Below are positions 8,906 to 19,979 of a stretch of 64,000 nt of DNA, piece by piece. Position numbers and translations under genes: made by a program. The notes below the pieces were generated by a model. It did not search any database and was not told where the DNA came from. It worked only from the letters and a program-made list of their open reading frames with translations. Numbering within the stretch: position 1 is the first letter of the stretch; every line of letters starts with the position of its first letter. The stretch lies in assembly GCF_943590815.1 (NCBI RefSeq), contig NZ_CALSBS010000023.1, forward strand, positions 22,368-86,367, written 5' to 3'. This DNA comes from Pseudocitrobacter vendiensis (GTDB taxonomy: Bacteria > Pseudomonadota > Gammaproteobacteria > Enterobacterales > Enterobacteriaceae).

Positions 8906-10324
8906 TTAACGATTCGCGGTAGTGGTCGCGCCGTTATAGCCATCGGCTGAAGCGTCCTGCTGCGGGTTTTCCGGGGCAACAGACTCAGGTGTCGTTGAAA
9001 CCGGTTTACCCAGCGTGCTGTTCAGCGCCTGGAGATCCTGTTCGTTCAGGGTACCGAGGGCAGATTTGATATTCAGCTGGTTAATCAGGTAGTTATAACG
9101 CGCACTGGAGAGCTGCTGCTTAGCGTTATACAGCGTGGTGGTGGCATCCAACACGTCAACGATGGTACGAGTACCGACTGAGTAACCGGCTTCCATCGCG
9201 TCTAATGAACTCTGCGCAGAGACAACGGCTTGTTTATAAGCGTTGATGCTGCTGATAGAGGCATTGACGTTATTGAAGGAAGAACGCACAGTTTGAACCA
9301 CGGTACGGTGCGCGCTTTCCAGTTGCTCGCTTGCGCCAACGAAGTTGTACTGCGCCTGTTTCACCTGAGAGGTCACCGAACCGCCGCTGTAGATTGGCAG
9401 GTTGAAGCTCAGGCCGATAGAGTTCTGGCCGATATCGCGGTCAGCATAAGTGCTGCCACCGGTTTTGCTGCCGTCATATTTGGTATTCGACACGCTGGTT
9501 GATGCGTTCAAATCCAGAGTCGGCAGGTGACCGTCCTGAGCCTGACGAATCTGCTCGCGGGCCAGGTCCTGGCTCAGACGCGCCTGCAGCAGTGCCAGGT
9601 TGCGGCTTTCCGCTTCCTTCAGCAGCGCATTGACCGCTTTCGGCTTGTCGGTAGAGAAGCTGTCAACGTTCAGCGAAGAGAGTTCCGGGTAGTAGTTACC
9701 GGTGACCTGACGCAACGCTTCAACGGCGTTGTCGAGATTGTTACGCGCGGTCACTTCATTCGCCAGCACGGTATCGTACTGTGAACGGGCGTTCTGAACG
9801 TCGGTGATAGCAACCAGACCGACGTTAAAGCGCTGAGTGGTTTGATCCAACTGACGGTAGATAGCTTGTTTCTGCGCTTCAGTATAGGAAAGCGCATCAA
9901 TCGCGCTCAGCACGTTAAAGTAGGCCGTCGCGGTGTTCAGAATAAGCTGCTGTTGGTCAGTCTGATAGGTTACATCCTGAATACCGGCACTTTTTTCCTG
10001 TAACGTCAGGGCGCGCCATTTCGACATATCAAACAGCGTTTGCGTTAACTGTAAAGACGCGCTGGACACGTTTGAGTTCACACCGTTGTTGTCACGATAG
10101 CCGTTGTTATAGGTATAATCAGCACCCAGGCCAAGCTGTGGTAACAGTGGGCTACGCGCTTCGTTGATCTTTTCAAAGGCCGCGTCGCGGTCTGCTGCGG
10201 ATTTACGCAGGTCAGGGTTGCTTAAACGCGCCTGCTGATACACTTGCAGCAGGTTCTCTGCCTGGCTCATTGCGCTGAAACCTGTAAGGCTCAGGCCAAT
10301 AAGGATGGGGAGCAATTTCTTCAT
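8906..10324 (-). CDS. tolC: Outer-membrane efflux channel TolC
   Basis: The outer-membrane/periplasm-spanning duct shared by AcrAB-type drug pumps and type I secretion. From the ATG at 10324 (AAGGA site six bases upstream; the ATG at 10330 has none) it has 472 residues. The signal peptide ends MSQA before ENLLQVYQQARLSNPDL. The two structural repeats both show the helix/strand pattern, for example GLVAITDVQNAR and GTRTIVDVLDATTT. The unstructured C-tail is about 20 residues shorter than in E. coli K-12 and lacks its Asn/Pro-rich end; that part is dispensable for the channel. It is divergent from nudF, with about 200 bases between. Confidence 0.97.
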   Translation of the reverse strand: MKKLLPILIGLSLTGFSAMSQAENLLQVYQQARLSNPDLRKSAADRDAAFEKINEARSPLLPQLGLGADYTYNNGYRDNNGVNSNVSSASLQLTQTLFDMSKWRALTLQEKSAGIQDVTYQTDQQQLILNTATAYFNVLSAIDALSYTEAQKQAIYRQLDQTTQRFNVGLVAITDVQNARSQYDTVLANEVTARNNLDNAVEALRQVTGNYYPELSSLNVDSFSTDKPKAVNALLKEAESRNLALLQARLSQDLAREQIRQAQDGHLPTLDLNASTSVSNTKYDGSKTGGSTYADRDIGQNSIGLSFNLPIYSGGSVTSQVKQAQYNFVGASEQLESAHRTVVQTVRSSFNNVNASISSINAYKQAVVSAQSSLDAMEAGYSVGTRTIVDVLDATTTLYNAKQQLSSARYNYLINQLNIKSALGTLNEQDLQALNSTLGKPVSTTPESVAPENPQQDASADGYNGATTTANR

Positions 10325-10524
10325 TTGCATTCCTTGTTGTGAAGCTTAGCGCTGATCTAATTCAGAAAAATATTCGCCGATTGTATCAGAGTCTGACAGT
10401 TTAAAAAGTTGGCGTAATGTGCCATGCGGCGTTAATTTGCATCAATCTAGCATACAGTCAGCTAAACGGTAGCCAAACTGACCCGAAATCCACAATTTCC
10501 GCACAAATGCAATTGGAACCAATC

Positions 10525-11157
10525 ATGACTAAGACGAATGACTCAGTGGTTACGTTCTCGAAAAACGATGTAGAAATTATTGCACGGGAAACGCTGTACA
10601 GCGGTTTTTTTTCGCTTGATTTGTATCGTTTTCGTCATCGTTTATTCAACGGAGAAATGAGTGGCGAGGTAAAACGCGAAATTTTTGAGCGCGGTCACGC
10701 TGCAGTCTTGCTACCCTTTGACCCTGTGCGGGATGAAGTTGTGCTGATTGAGCAGATCCGCATCGCCGCCTACGACACCAGCGAAAGCCCGTGGTTGCTG
10801 GAGATGGTGGCCGGTATGATTGAAGAAGGCGAAACCATTGAAGATGTGGCGCGCCGGGAAGCAGTGGAAGAAGCGGGCTTAATCGTGGGGCGCACGAAAA
10901 AAATGCTGAGTTACCTGGCAAGCCCTGGGGGAACCAGTGAGCGCCTCTCTATATTAGCGGGCGAAGTGGACGCAACGACGGCCAAAGGTATTCATGGCCT
11001 CGCGGAAGAAAACGAAGATATTCGGGTTCATGTGGTAAGTCGGGAACGCGCTTATCAGTGGGTAGAAGAGGGAAAAATCGACAACGCGGCGACGGTCATC
11101 GCTCTGCAATGGCTACAACTGCATTATCAAGACTTACGACAAGAGTGGTTAAAATGA
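10525..11157 (+). CDS. nudF: ADP-ribose pyrophosphatase (Nudix)
   Basis: A 210-residue enzyme hydrolysing ADP-ribose to AMP and ribose 5-phosphate. The Nudix box is complete (G-M-I-E-E-G-E ... [10 protein letters not shown], about residues 96-118) and is followed by SPGGTSER, typical of the ADP-ribose subfamily. The ATG at 10525 aligns with the E. coli start ([17 protein letters not shown] nearby); an earlier in-frame start would add 36 residues with no counterpart. Its stop overlaps the yqiB start (ATGA), beginning the nudF-yqiB-cpdA-yqiA-parE run. Confidence 0.96.
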   Translation: MTKTNDSVVTFSKNDVEIIARETLYSGFFSLDLYRFRHRLFNGEMSGEVKREIFERGHAAVLLPFDPVRDEVVLIEQIRIAAYDTSESPWLLEMVAGMIEEGETIEDVARREAVEEAGLIVGRTKKMLSYLASPGGTSERLSILAGEVDATTAKGIHGLAEENEDIRVHVVSRERAYQWVEEGKIDNAATVIALQWLQLHYQDLRQEWLK

Positions 11158-11573
11158 AGCGCTATACACCTGACTTCCCTGAAATGATGCGGCTGTGCGA
11201 AACCAATTTCGCCCAGCTACGCCGATTACTGCCGCGTACTGATACGCCCGGCGATGCAGTGAACTATCAGGTGGCGAATGCGCAATATCGGTTAACGATT
11301 GTCGAATCGACGCGTTATACCACGCTGGTTGAGATAGAGCAGACGCACCCAAAGGTCAGCTACTGGAGTCTACCGTCAATGACGGTACGACTCTATCATG
11401 ATGCTATGGTGGCTGAAGTGTGTTCGAGTCAGCAGATTTTTCGCTTCAAAGCACGTTATGATTATCCTAATAAAAAGTTGCATCAACGCGACGAAAAGCA
11501 TCAAATTAACCAGTTTCTGGCTGACTGGTTACGTTACTGTTTAGCATATGGAGCGATGGCGATTCCGGTTTAA
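11154..11573 (+). CDS. yqiB: YqiB, DUF1249 family protein
   Basis: A 139-residue soluble protein of unknown function, recognised by its ordered conserved stretches: [14 protein letters not shown] at the start, then [39 protein letters not shown] and [13 protein letters not shown]. The start overlaps the nudF stop by four bases, implying translational coupling. The gene sits between nudF and cpdA throughout the enterics, but no mechanism links it to either. Confidence 0.93.
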   Translation: MKRYTPDFPEMMRLCETNFAQLRRLLPRTDTPGDAVNYQVANAQYRLTIVESTRYTTLVEIEQTHPKVSYWSLPSMTVRLYHDAMVAEVCSSQQIFRFKARYDYPNKKLHQRDEKHQINQFLADWLRYCLAYGAMAIPV

Positions 11574-11598
11574 GCATCGTGAAACCTAAGGACACCAT

Positions 11599-12426
11599 TT
11601 GGAAAGCCTGTTAAACCTTCCTCTGGCTGGTGGGGCCAGTGTCAGGTTACTGCAAATTACTGATACTCACCTGTTCGCTAAAAAAAGTGAAACGCTGTTG
11701 GGCGTGAATACCTGGGACAGTTATCACGCCGTGCTCGAAGCGATCACCGCTTCGCAGCGTGAAGTCGATCTGGTTGTCGCAACCGGCGACTTAGCGCAGG
11801 ATCACACTTCCGCGGCCTATCAGCATTTCGCTGAAGGCATCGCGCGATTTTCTGCGCCCTGCGTTTGGCTGCCTGGCAACCATGACTTCCAACCCGCTAT
11901 GTACAATACGCTTCAGGACGCAGGCATCTCCCCGGCCAAGCGCGTCATGGTGGGTGAACACTGGCAAATCCTGCTGCTCGACAGCCAGGTCTTTGGTGTG
12001 CCCCATGGCGAACTGAGCGAATTTCAACTGGAGTGGCTGGAAAAGCGCCTGGCGGAAGCGCCGGAGCGTAACACGCTGCTGCTGTTACACCATCATCCAT
12101 TGCCGGCGGGATGTAGCTGGCTCGATCAGCACAGCCTGCGCAACGCGGCATCGCTGGATAACGTGCTGGTGAACTTCCCGAAGGTGAAGAACCTGCTGTG
12201 CGGCCATATCCATCAGGAACTCGACCTCGACTGGAACGGCCGCCGGATGATGGCGACCCCGTCCACCTGCGTGCAGTTTAAGCCGCATTGCGCCAACTTT
12301 ACGCTGGATACCGTTTCTCCAGGCTGGCGCTGGCTGGAGCTGCATGCTGATGGCACGCTGACCACCGAAGTTTGCCGCCTTGCCGGGTCGGAGTTTCACC
12401 CGGATACGGCGTCAGAAGGATACTGA
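11599..12426 (+). CDS. cpdA: 3',5'-cyclic-AMP phosphodiesterase CpdA
   Basis: A 275-residue metallophosphoesterase that hydrolyses cAMP and so tempers CRP signalling. Dimetal ligand motifs appear in order: DTHLF, GDLAQD, GNHDF, HHHPLP and GHIHQE. The start is TTG at 11599 with an AAGGAC site. The same rare start and length occur in E. coli, where the low-efficiency start limits expression. The stop overlaps the yqiA start. Confidence 0.96.
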   Translation: MESLLNLPLAGGASVRLLQITDTHLFAKKSETLLGVNTWDSYHAVLEAITASQREVDLVVATGDLAQDHTSAAYQHFAEGIARFSAPCVWLPGNHDFQPAMYNTLQDAGISPAKRVMVGEHWQILLLDSQVFGVPHGELSEFQLEWLEKRLAEAPERNTLLLLHHHPLPAGCSWLDQHSLRNAASLDNVLVNFPKVKNLLCGHIHQELDLDWNGRRMMATPSTCVQFKPHCANFTLDTVSPGWRWLELHADGTLTTEVCRLAGSEFHPDTASEGY

Positions 12427-13001
12427 TGGCTACGCTTCTCTATCTGCACGGGTTTAACAGCTCGCCCTGGTCTGCCAAAGCGACGGCGCTGAAAACGTGG
12501 CTGGCGGAGCACTACCCGGATATCACCATGGTGATCCCACAACTGCCGTCTTATCCCGCTGAAGCCGCAGAAATGCTGGAAGCGCTGGTGTTAAAGCACG
12601 GTGGCGAACCGCTGGGTGTGGTCGGCTCCTCGCTGGGCGGCTATTACGCGACCTGGCTGTCGCAGTGCTTCATGCTGCCCGCTGTGGTAGTGAACCCGGC
12701 GATACGCCCGTATGAGCTGCTGACGAACTTCCTCGGTCCGAACGAGAATCCCTACACCGGTGAGCATTATGTGCTAGAGTCTCGCCATATTTACGATCTC
12801 AAAGTGATGCGAATTGACCCGCTGGAAGCACCGGATCTCATCTGGTTGTTGCAGCAAACGGGCGATGAAGTGCTTGATTACCGCCAGGCCGTTGACTATT
12901 TCGCCTCCTGCCGCCAAACGGTAGAGGAGGGCGGTAATCACGCATTTGTGGGCTTTGAAGATCACTTCACACAGATTATCGACTTTCTGGGGCTGCATTA
13001 A
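12426..13001 (+). CDS. yqiA: YqiA, alpha/beta-hydrolase esterase
   Basis: A 191-residue esterase of the UPF0227 family. It begins [11 protein letters not shown] (oxyanion region), the nucleophile elbow is GSSLGGYYA, and the C-terminal [12 protein letters not shown] supplies the His; an Asp lies in DEVLDYRQ. E. coli YqiA hydrolyses short acyl-CoA and nitrophenyl esters in vitro. The ATG at 12426 overlaps the cpdA stop, and parE follows after 27 bases. Confidence 0.94.
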   Translation: MATLLYLHGFNSSPWSAKATALKTWLAEHYPDITMVIPQLPSYPAEAAEMLEALVLKHGGEPLGVVGSSLGGYYATWLSQCFMLPAVVVNPAIRPYELLTNFLGPNENPYTGEHYVLESRHIYDLKVMRIDPLEAPDLIWLLQQTGDEVLDYRQAVDYFASCRQTVEEGGNHAFVGFEDHFTQIIDFLGLH

Positions 13002-14924
<1,923 letters not shown>

Positions 14925-14929
14925 TTCAG

Positions 14930-14955
14930 ACCCTCTCTTCGGAGAGGGTTTTTTT
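14930..14955 (+). terminator. Intrinsic terminator of parE
   Basis: CCCTCTC-TTCG-GAGAGGG is a 7-bp stem with a stable UUCG loop, followed by seven T. Confidence 0.93.
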
Positions 14956-14958
14956 ATT

Positions 14959-15240
14959 TCATCGGTGATTTTTACGGTACTGTAACGGCGTCTCTCCAAT
15001 CCCTTTCTTAAACGAGCTGATAAACCATGTGGTATCGGCAAACCCGACCTGGCTTGCCACCTCCGCCACGCTCATCGCGCTATGTAGTAATAACTCGCAG
15101 GCTCGCCGCAGCCTTATCGTATTCAAATAGTTATGGATATATTCCCCGGTCTCAATGTGAAAGCGCCGTGAAAGATAGCTGCGCGATTTACCGAGATCCT
15201 GCGCCAGCTAATCGAGGCTGAATTTTTGCCGATAGTTTTT
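14959..15240 (-). pseudogene. Remnant of an AraC-family regulator (C-terminal HTH domain only)
   Basis: Reading the minus strand into the stop at 14959 gives a classic AraC C-terminal domain: LAQDLGKSRSYLSRRFH, then LNTIRLRRACELLL, VAEVASQVGFAD and ETPLQYRKNH. An in-frame TAG (15208-15210) interrupts it about ten codons after the break at roughly 15240, and the whole sensing domain is missing. It abuts the GH88 remnant on the opposite strand, so a deletion removed the 5' ends of both divergent genes. It cannot make a functional regulator. Confidence 0.88.
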
Positions 15241-15675
15241 TACGGTTTTATGCTGAGTTACCTCTACACCGGGGACAAGGAATTGATTAGCCTGTCGAAA
15301 AAGCTGGCGAACTATTTTCTTAATCGTCTGCCGGAAGATGCAGTATGCCACTGGGATCTGGCATTACAGGGAACCGATGCGCTACGTGATTCCTCTTCGG
15401 CAGCGATTGCGGTGTGTGGACTACTGGAACTGGTGAAATCTCTGCCAGTTACCGATCCGGATCGCGCGCGTTATCAGCAATGGGCGATGGGGATGATGTC
15501 GTCGCTGACGAAGCATTATCTGACGGGGTTAGACGAGCCGGGTAATGGTCTGCTGAAACACTCAGTCTACCATTTAGCCGGGAATAAGGGCGTGGATGAG
15601 TGCAGTAGCTGGGGGGATTATTTCTACGTTGAAGCGCTGGTGCGGATGACACAGAGCTGGAAATTGTACTGGTGA
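15238..15675 (+). pseudogene. Remnant of a GH88 unsaturated glucuronyl hydrolase (C-terminal part)
   Basis: An open frame of about 146 residues with the C-terminal signatures of family GH88: YGFMLSYLYTGD, LPEDAVCHWDL, DALRDSSSAAIAVCGLLE, NGLLKHSVYHLAGN and GVDECSSWGDYFYVEAL. These enzymes remove unsaturated uronic acids from lyase-cut polysaccharides. The N-terminal half, which holds the catalytic Asp, is missing and the frame has no proper start; it simply begins at the junction with the AraC remnant. A TTG at 15226 lies in frame but in regulator-derived sequence. Confidence 0.88.
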
Positions 15676-15681
15676 GGTAAT

Positions 15682-15762
15682 GCCCGTTGGCGCTGCGTTT
15701 ACCGGACCTGGATTAGCTGGCAATCCTTTGTAGGCCGGGTAAGCGTACGCGCCACCCGGCAC
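15682..15762. repeat. REP pair between GH88 remnant and ygiN
   Basis: Two palindromic units in opposite orientation: GCCCGTTGGCGCTGCGTTTA...CGGACC (15682-15710) and GTAGGCCGGGTAAGCGTACG...CCGGC (15731-15761). Confidence 0.7.
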
Positions 15763-15779
15763 AACATTCAGACTAAAGC

Positions 15780-16094
15780 TTAAACGCCCGCTTCCAGGAT
15801 ACGAATAGACATATCCAGCACGTCGTTTTTCACCGCTTCGCTGTAGGCTTTCATGTGCGGGGTTTGCAGGTGTGCTTCAAGATGCGCGATGCTTTCCCAC
15901 TGCTCAATCATCACGATAGAGTCGGGTGACGTGGTCTGGAAGCTCACGCCCGCCGCATGGTCAACCATCGGCGCGTAGCCGTGGCAGCCTTCTTCCTGCA
16001 AAACGGTCGGGATGATTTTCGCGAACTGATCCAGAACCGCCTGACGGTGGTGTTGGCCCGGACGAGTACGGATCTCTGCAATAACTGTCAACAT
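15780..16094 (-). CDS. ygiN: Quinol monooxygenase YgiN (ABM fold)
   Basis: A 104-residue antibiotic-biosynthesis-monooxygenase-fold protein. The family core is visible as EIRTRPGQHHRQAVLDQF near the start and MIEQWESIAHLEAHLQTPHM in the second half. E. coli YgiN oxidises menadiol and is thought to work in a quinone redox cycle with MdaB. Here it is directly downstream of mdaB on the same strand, separated by 30 bases, supporting an operon. Confidence 0.95.
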   Translation of the reverse strand: MLTVIAEIRTRPGQHHRQAVLDQFAKIIPTVLQEEGCHGYAPMVDHAAGVSFQTTSPDSIVMIEQWESIAHLEAHLQTPHMKAYSEAVKNDVLDMSIRILEAGV

Positions 16095-16124
16095 AGTAAA
16101 CTCCTTCTTAATCCAGCTTCCCAG

Positions 16125-16706
16125 TTAAGCAAAAATTTTACCAAGATGCTCGCGGTATTCTGCAATATAACGCGGAACGTCAGGCATTTTGATGACGTCG
16201 TTGGCAATAAAGGTTGGCAGCGCTTCCATTCCCAGGAACTGGTTGGCTTTGTGGAACGGCAGATAGACACCGTCTACGCCCACGCCGTGGAAGAACTGTT
16301 CTTTATCGGTGAACGCTTCCATCGGTGCGTTCCAGGTCAGGGAAAGCATATAGGTTTTGCCCTGAATCAGACCGCCGGAGCCATATTTTTTGCTGGCGTC
16401 GGAACGTGTACGGCCATCGCTGGCATACAGTGCGCCGTGGCCTTCGGTGAACACGTCATCGATATATTTTTTCACGGTCCACGGTGCGCCCATCCACCAG
16501 CCCGGCATCTGCCAGATTACGGAGTCGGCCCACAGGAAGTTTTGTACTTCGGCTTTCACGTCATAATCGCTGTCGGCGCGCACAACCTTAACTTCATGCC
16601 CGGCGTCGCGCAGGAAGCTTTCCGCGACCTCGGTCATGGTGTCGTTCAGTTGACCGTTAGAGTGGCCGAATTTTTTTCCGCCGTTAATAATCAAGATGTT
16701 GCTCAT
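16125..16706 (-). CDS. mdaB: NADPH:quinone oxidoreductase MdaB
   Basis: A 193-residue FAD-dependent quinone reductase of the flavodoxin-like fold. The N-terminus ILIINGGKKFGHSNGQLN and the motif WADSVIWQMPGWWMGAPW match the NQO2/MdaB family. It carries out two-electron reduction of quinones, protecting against redox cycling. Length equals the E. coli protein. It is followed by ygiN and is divergent from the foreign hcp cassette. Confidence 0.96.
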   Translation of the reverse strand: MSNILIINGGKKFGHSNGQLNDTMTEVAESFLRDAGHEVKVVRADSDYDVKAEVQNFLWADSVIWQMPGWWMGAPWTVKKYIDDVFTEGHGALYASDGRTRSDASKKYGSGGLIQGKTYMLSLTWNAPMEAFTDKEQFFHGVGVDGVYLPFHKANQFLGMEALPTFIANDVIKMPDVPRYIAEYREHLGKIFA

Positions 16707-17058
16707 TTTTCGTCCTCGGTATAAAGCGTTTGGCCGTTATAATACCCCTCATGACGAAGCGTGAATATGAGCAAAATGTGCAAAGTCTTTTGCTGTATGA
16801 GCAATAATGTTATTGGAATAGAAGCGTGTGGGTAGAACTTGAGTAAACGTATTCTGATTTTTCAGAAGTTGTAGCCTCGCCACTTTTCTGCATAATCAAA
16901 ACGAAATATGCTTCGGCAAGTCATCGCTTTTAGTTATCCAAATATTGATGGTATCCATTCATCTATCGTATTGCATTATTTTTCAGGTAGTCAGAGACAT
17001 TTATCAATAATTTATTTAACGCAAAAAATTATTTACGCAATCATTATAGGAGGCGAGT
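16707..17058. other. Intergenic region between mdaB and hcp
   Basis: The base composition changes here from backbone-like to strongly AT-rich at about 16.9 kb, which marks the likely left edge of the inserted cassette. It must carry the mdaB promoter and the hcp promoter. No repeat, tRNA or integrase was seen. Confidence 0.5.
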
Positions 17059-17538
17059 ATGGCAAATTTGATTTATGCATCAATACGAGGTAAGAAACAA
17101 GGCTTGATCTCTGCTGGATGTGGAACGTTTGAATCTATTGGCAATAAATATCAGTCAACTCATTGTGATGAGATTTTTGTATTACAGTTGGAGCATTCCT
17201 TAAGCAGAATAGATAATACAATTCATCACCCAATAAAATTTTTTAAGCCAATTGATAAATCCTCTCCATTGTTAGGTATGGCGATATCTGAAAATGAGGA
17301 ATTGTCCGTAGTTTTTAATTTTTACAGAACATACAAAGGTGGTGGTGTTGAACTTTTTTATACAGTATCAATTAATGGTGCTCATATTTCTAATATATCC
17401 TCTTGTTATCCTCATGTATTAAATTATGCAGGAAACCAACCAGAGGAAGTTGTTACTGTTGTATATAAAGATATTACATGGAAGCACCATGGTGCCGGCT
17501 CCGAAGGTTATAGCCTTTGGGAGGATAGGATTTTTTGA
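17059..17538 (+). CDS. hcp: Orphan type VI secretion Hcp tube protein / cargo carrier
   Basis: A 159-residue Hcp1-family protein. Recognisable family landmarks are IRGKKQGLISAGCGTFESIGN..., DEIFVLQLEH, FKPIDKSSPLL, VVFNFYRTYKGGGVELFYTV, ISNISSCYPHV and VVYKDITWKHHGAGSEGYSLW. Hcp hexamers stack into the type VI tube and can carry small effectors in their lumen. The start has a very strong TAGGAGG site. No other type VI gene is in the window, so this is an orphan copy serving an apparatus elsewhere. Its stop overlaps or abuts the next gene. The whole cassette is AT-rich, unlike the flanks, which suggests acquisition. Confidence 0.93.
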   Translation: MANLIYASIRGKKQGLISAGCGTFESIGNKYQSTHCDEIFVLQLEHSLSRIDNTIHHPIKFFKPIDKSSPLLGMAISENEELSVVFNFYRTYKGGGVELFYTVSINGAHISNISSCYPHVLNYAGNQPEEVVTVVYKDITWKHHGAGSEGYSLWEDRIF

Positions 17539-17540
17539 AT

Positions 17541-18251
17541 ATGAATAGATTTAATGTTATGCAAAATAGATTTTGCGATATTTCTAAATCCCATTTCAGA
17601 AAGTGGAATGATATTGATGTTTTATATTGGAAGTTTGGGTTTAACAATGTCAAGGACAGCAGTGGCGTTTACTATCTGAATGCTTACAAAGATGCTTATG
17701 TACTTTATAACAAAGACAAAATTATTGCACATGCAAATAATGCGGGAATTAGGCCTGAACTATTAGGCGGTGTGGCCTGGATTGAGTCTGGAGGGATGCC
17801 TGAAAATTTTAAGTTTCAGGTCTTTGAAGCTAAGAGAATGTTAGGTGTATTCGGAATGTCAGCTGAAAAAACATCTTTTGGTTCTGTTGCTGTTCAAATC
17901 AGGGTTGCTGCGCTTACATTGGGTTTAGACCCTTCGGAATTGACAACGAGGGATCAGTTGGAACTGGCAACATGCCTTCTGGAGGATGATTTTAACCTTT
18001 CGATTACCGCAAGGCATTTACGTGACCTCATTCTGTATGATTATCCATATGCATCGACACTTTACTTAAGTGATGAGCAATTTATTATGGCGGGTGTAAG
18101 ATACAACCGAGGGATTCATAGAAAATTGAGTGATTTTACGCAGTTGATTAATAGCAAGACAGCTAAAGGGGCAGAGAAATACAGTTTTATATCATATGGT
18201 ATGCGGTTATTGGAAATTAGACCACATATACAGAAGCTCTTAAGGGAGTAA
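17541..18251 (+). CDS. Putative type VI effector with lytic-transglycosylase-like (lysozyme-fold) domain
   Basis: A 236-residue protein with no signal peptide. The middle holds LLGGVAWIESGGMPE, resembling the SLT motif in which the Glu of 'ESG' is catalytic; FGMSAEKTSFGSVAVQIR recalls the following Gly-rich/Gln segment. LLEDDFNLSITARHLRDLI and FIMAGVRYNRG match later helices of the fold. ATG at 17541 lies two bases past the hcp stop; a TTG at 17535 overlapping that stop is an alternative. Its place directly behind hcp and the lack of an export signal suggest a peptidoglycan-cutting cargo delivered by Hcp. Fold assignment is moderate, effector role is inference. Confidence 0.7.
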   Translation: MNRFNVMQNRFCDISKSHFRKWNDIDVLYWKFGFNNVKDSSGVYYLNAYKDAYVLYNKDKIIAHANNAGIRPELLGGVAWIESGGMPENFKFQVFEAKRMLGVFGMSAEKTSFGSVAVQIRVAALTLGLDPSELTTRDQLELATCLLEDDFNLSITARHLRDLILYDYPYASTLYLSDEQFIMAGVRYNRGIHRKLSDFTQLINSKTAKGAEKYSFISYGMRLLEIRPHIQKLLRE

Positions 18252-18255
18252 TATC

Positions 18256-18585
18256 ATGCGCAATAGCCATTTCAAGGACATATTTGAAGCAGTGATATAT
18301 GTTCTTTTTTCATATTGGATTGCTAATAAGTTATTTTCGATTAATAAATATAGCTGGATGCTCAGTGAAGGTGATAATTTATGTGGTATCCCTCACGTTT
18401 CAAATGATTCAAGATTACTGCAATATTGTGTTTTTTTATTTTTCTTTGCCACTCCCGTTGTGGTGATTATATTTCGTTATGTATATCTTCGCCGCTTTTT
18501 TAATCTTTTCATATATATATTTGTATTGCTGTCTATTATTTTTAATGGGTGGTGGCTTTTCTGGGGACGGTACGATTATTGTTAG
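18256..18585 (+). CDS. Small three-span membrane protein, candidate immunity protein
   Basis: A 109-residue protein with three hydrophobic spans (about residues 10-27, 56-75 and 81-103). Between spans one and two is a roughly 25-residue loop with two cysteines in the region LCGIPHV...LLQYC. It follows the transglycosylase-like gene after four bases with a GGGAG site, the usual place for an immunity gene. A membrane protein with a periplasmic loop would fit protection against a periplasmic enzyme. A loose resemblance to DUF2645 (YjeO-like) proteins was noted but cannot be confirmed by eye. Confidence 0.65.
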   Translation: MRNSHFKDIFEAVIYVLFSYWIANKLFSINKYSWMLSEGDNLCGIPHVSNDSRLLQYCVFLFFFATPVVVIIFRYVYLRRFFNLFIYIFVLLSIIFNGWWLFWGRYDYC

Positions 18586-18629
18586 ATTACCTTTACTTTC
18601 CTAAAAATAATCTAACAATTGTCTCAATC

Positions 18630-19979
18630 CTACCAACGCACCCGCGCTTCAAACCCGCCTTCAGGAATATTGCCGAAATTCACCGTCATACCGTGGAGAG
18701 ACGCAATGCGCCGCACAATTGACAATCCCAATCCGCTGCCTGTTTGCTCTTGCCCTGGCGGGCGATAAAAACGCTCGCCCATTCGCGCCAGCGCTTCCGG
18801 CGACACGCCCGGACCGTTGTCACGTACGGTAAAACCGTTTTGTTCCAGCGTTACATCGATAACGCTGCCCGTTGGACTGTAGCGCACGGCGTTATCCAGC
18901 AGATTACGCACCAGCAGGCTGAGCAGCAGGGGCTGCGCGGTGCGGGCAATGCTGATGTCATTGAGGTGTAAGCGTACTTCGATTCCGGCACGCCGGGCGC
19001 TGTGGTAAATATCCATCACCGCAGATTGCAGCAACTCTTCCAGCTGGACAGTCTGAACGTCGGCCAGATTATCCAGTGAATCGAGACGGGAGAGGGTGAG
19101 CAACTGTTCCACCAGGCGAGTGGCGCGGTCGATTCCTTCATGCAGCTGTGACAACGCTTTCTCGCGCGCGTCGGTATCATCTTGTGACAGCTGCGCCACT
19201 TCAGTCTGCACTTTCAGCGCGGTTAAGGGGCTACGCAATTCGTGAGCGGCGTCGGAGGTAAACCGTCGCTCGCGGATCATCATTTCATGGGTTTGATGGA
19301 AAAGGTGATTGAGAGCATCAACCAGCGGGCGCACCTCGTTAGGTACGCCTTTCGTATCGAGTGGCGTATCATCTTCTGGCGAGCGTCGGCGTAGGGTGAG
19401 CGTTAATTTTTTCAACGGCCGCAGCTCGCTGCTAAGCAGCAGGATCAACAGTAAAAACATCACCGGCAGCGCAACCAGCCACGGCGTAAGCTGCGACGTG
19501 ATGATGTCCAGCGCCATCTCTTCGCGGTATTCCCACTCCTGGCCGACGACGATGCGGTATTTTTTATCGGCAGTGGTCAGCCATAGAAAGCGCCAACGAT
19601 CGTCATCATTGATCAGATTGCCGTCGTCAAATCCTTCCCGGCGATAGCTATAAGGGATGAACGGGCCGTTTTCGCCATCGTGCATCACCATTCTGCCGTC
19701 AATCGCGTAAACAGCGAAGGCCAGCACATCGTCATCAAGATGCCCGTGTTTGACCTTTTTTGGTGCGCGGATAAACTGCCGGGAGCTACGAATGTCGGTA
19801 AAATCCATCGCGCTGATGCGCTTGGCGAACAGCATTTGCTGGGTATCGAAGAGCTTATCCAGTTTATTGGTGGTTTGATGCCAGGCCACCAGGCTTGCGC
19901 AGAGCCATGCGGCGGCGGAAAGCAGCATAAACAGCAGCGTCAGGCGAACGCGCAGGCTGAGGCGGGGAAACAGTTTCAC
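18630..19979 (-). CDS. qseC: Sensor histidine kinase QseC
   Basis: A 449-residue two-span sensor kinase. The periplasmic sensor lies between spans at about 12-34 and 157-178. A HAMP-like linker is followed by the phosphoacceptor box [12 protein letters not shown], the N box [14 protein letters not shown], and G boxes DNGPGVS and GSGLGLSIV. QseC senses quorum/host signals in E. coli and phosphorylates QseB. The GTG start at 19979 overlaps the qseB stop (GTGA), so the pair are coupled. Confidence 0.96.
   Translation of the reverse strand: MKLFPRLSLRVRLTLLFMLLSAAAWLCASLVAWHQTTNKLDKLFDTQQMLFAKRISAMDFTDIRSSRQFIRAPKKVKHGHLDDDVLAFAVYAIDGRMVMHDGENGPFIPYSYRREGFDDGNLINDDDRWRFLWLTTADKKYRIVVGQEWEYREEMALDIITSQLTPWLVALPVMFLLLILLLSSELRPLKKLTLTLRRRSPEDDTPLDTKGVPNEVRPLVDALNHLFHQTHEMMIRERRFTSDAAHELRSPLTALKVQTEVAQLSQDDTDAREKALSQLHEGIDRATRLVEQLLTLSRLDSLDNLADVQTVQLEELLQSAVMDIYHSARRAGIEVRLHLNDISIARTAQPLLLSLLVRNLLDNAVRYSPTGSVIDVTLEQNGFTVRDNGPGVSPEALARMGERFYRPPGQEQTGSGLGLSIVRRIASLHGMTVNFGNIPEGGFEARVRW

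Noticed and set aside
16908..17093. 61-codon ORF upstream of hcp
   Set aside because: No ribosome site, AT-rich composition, and overlap with the strong hcp start.
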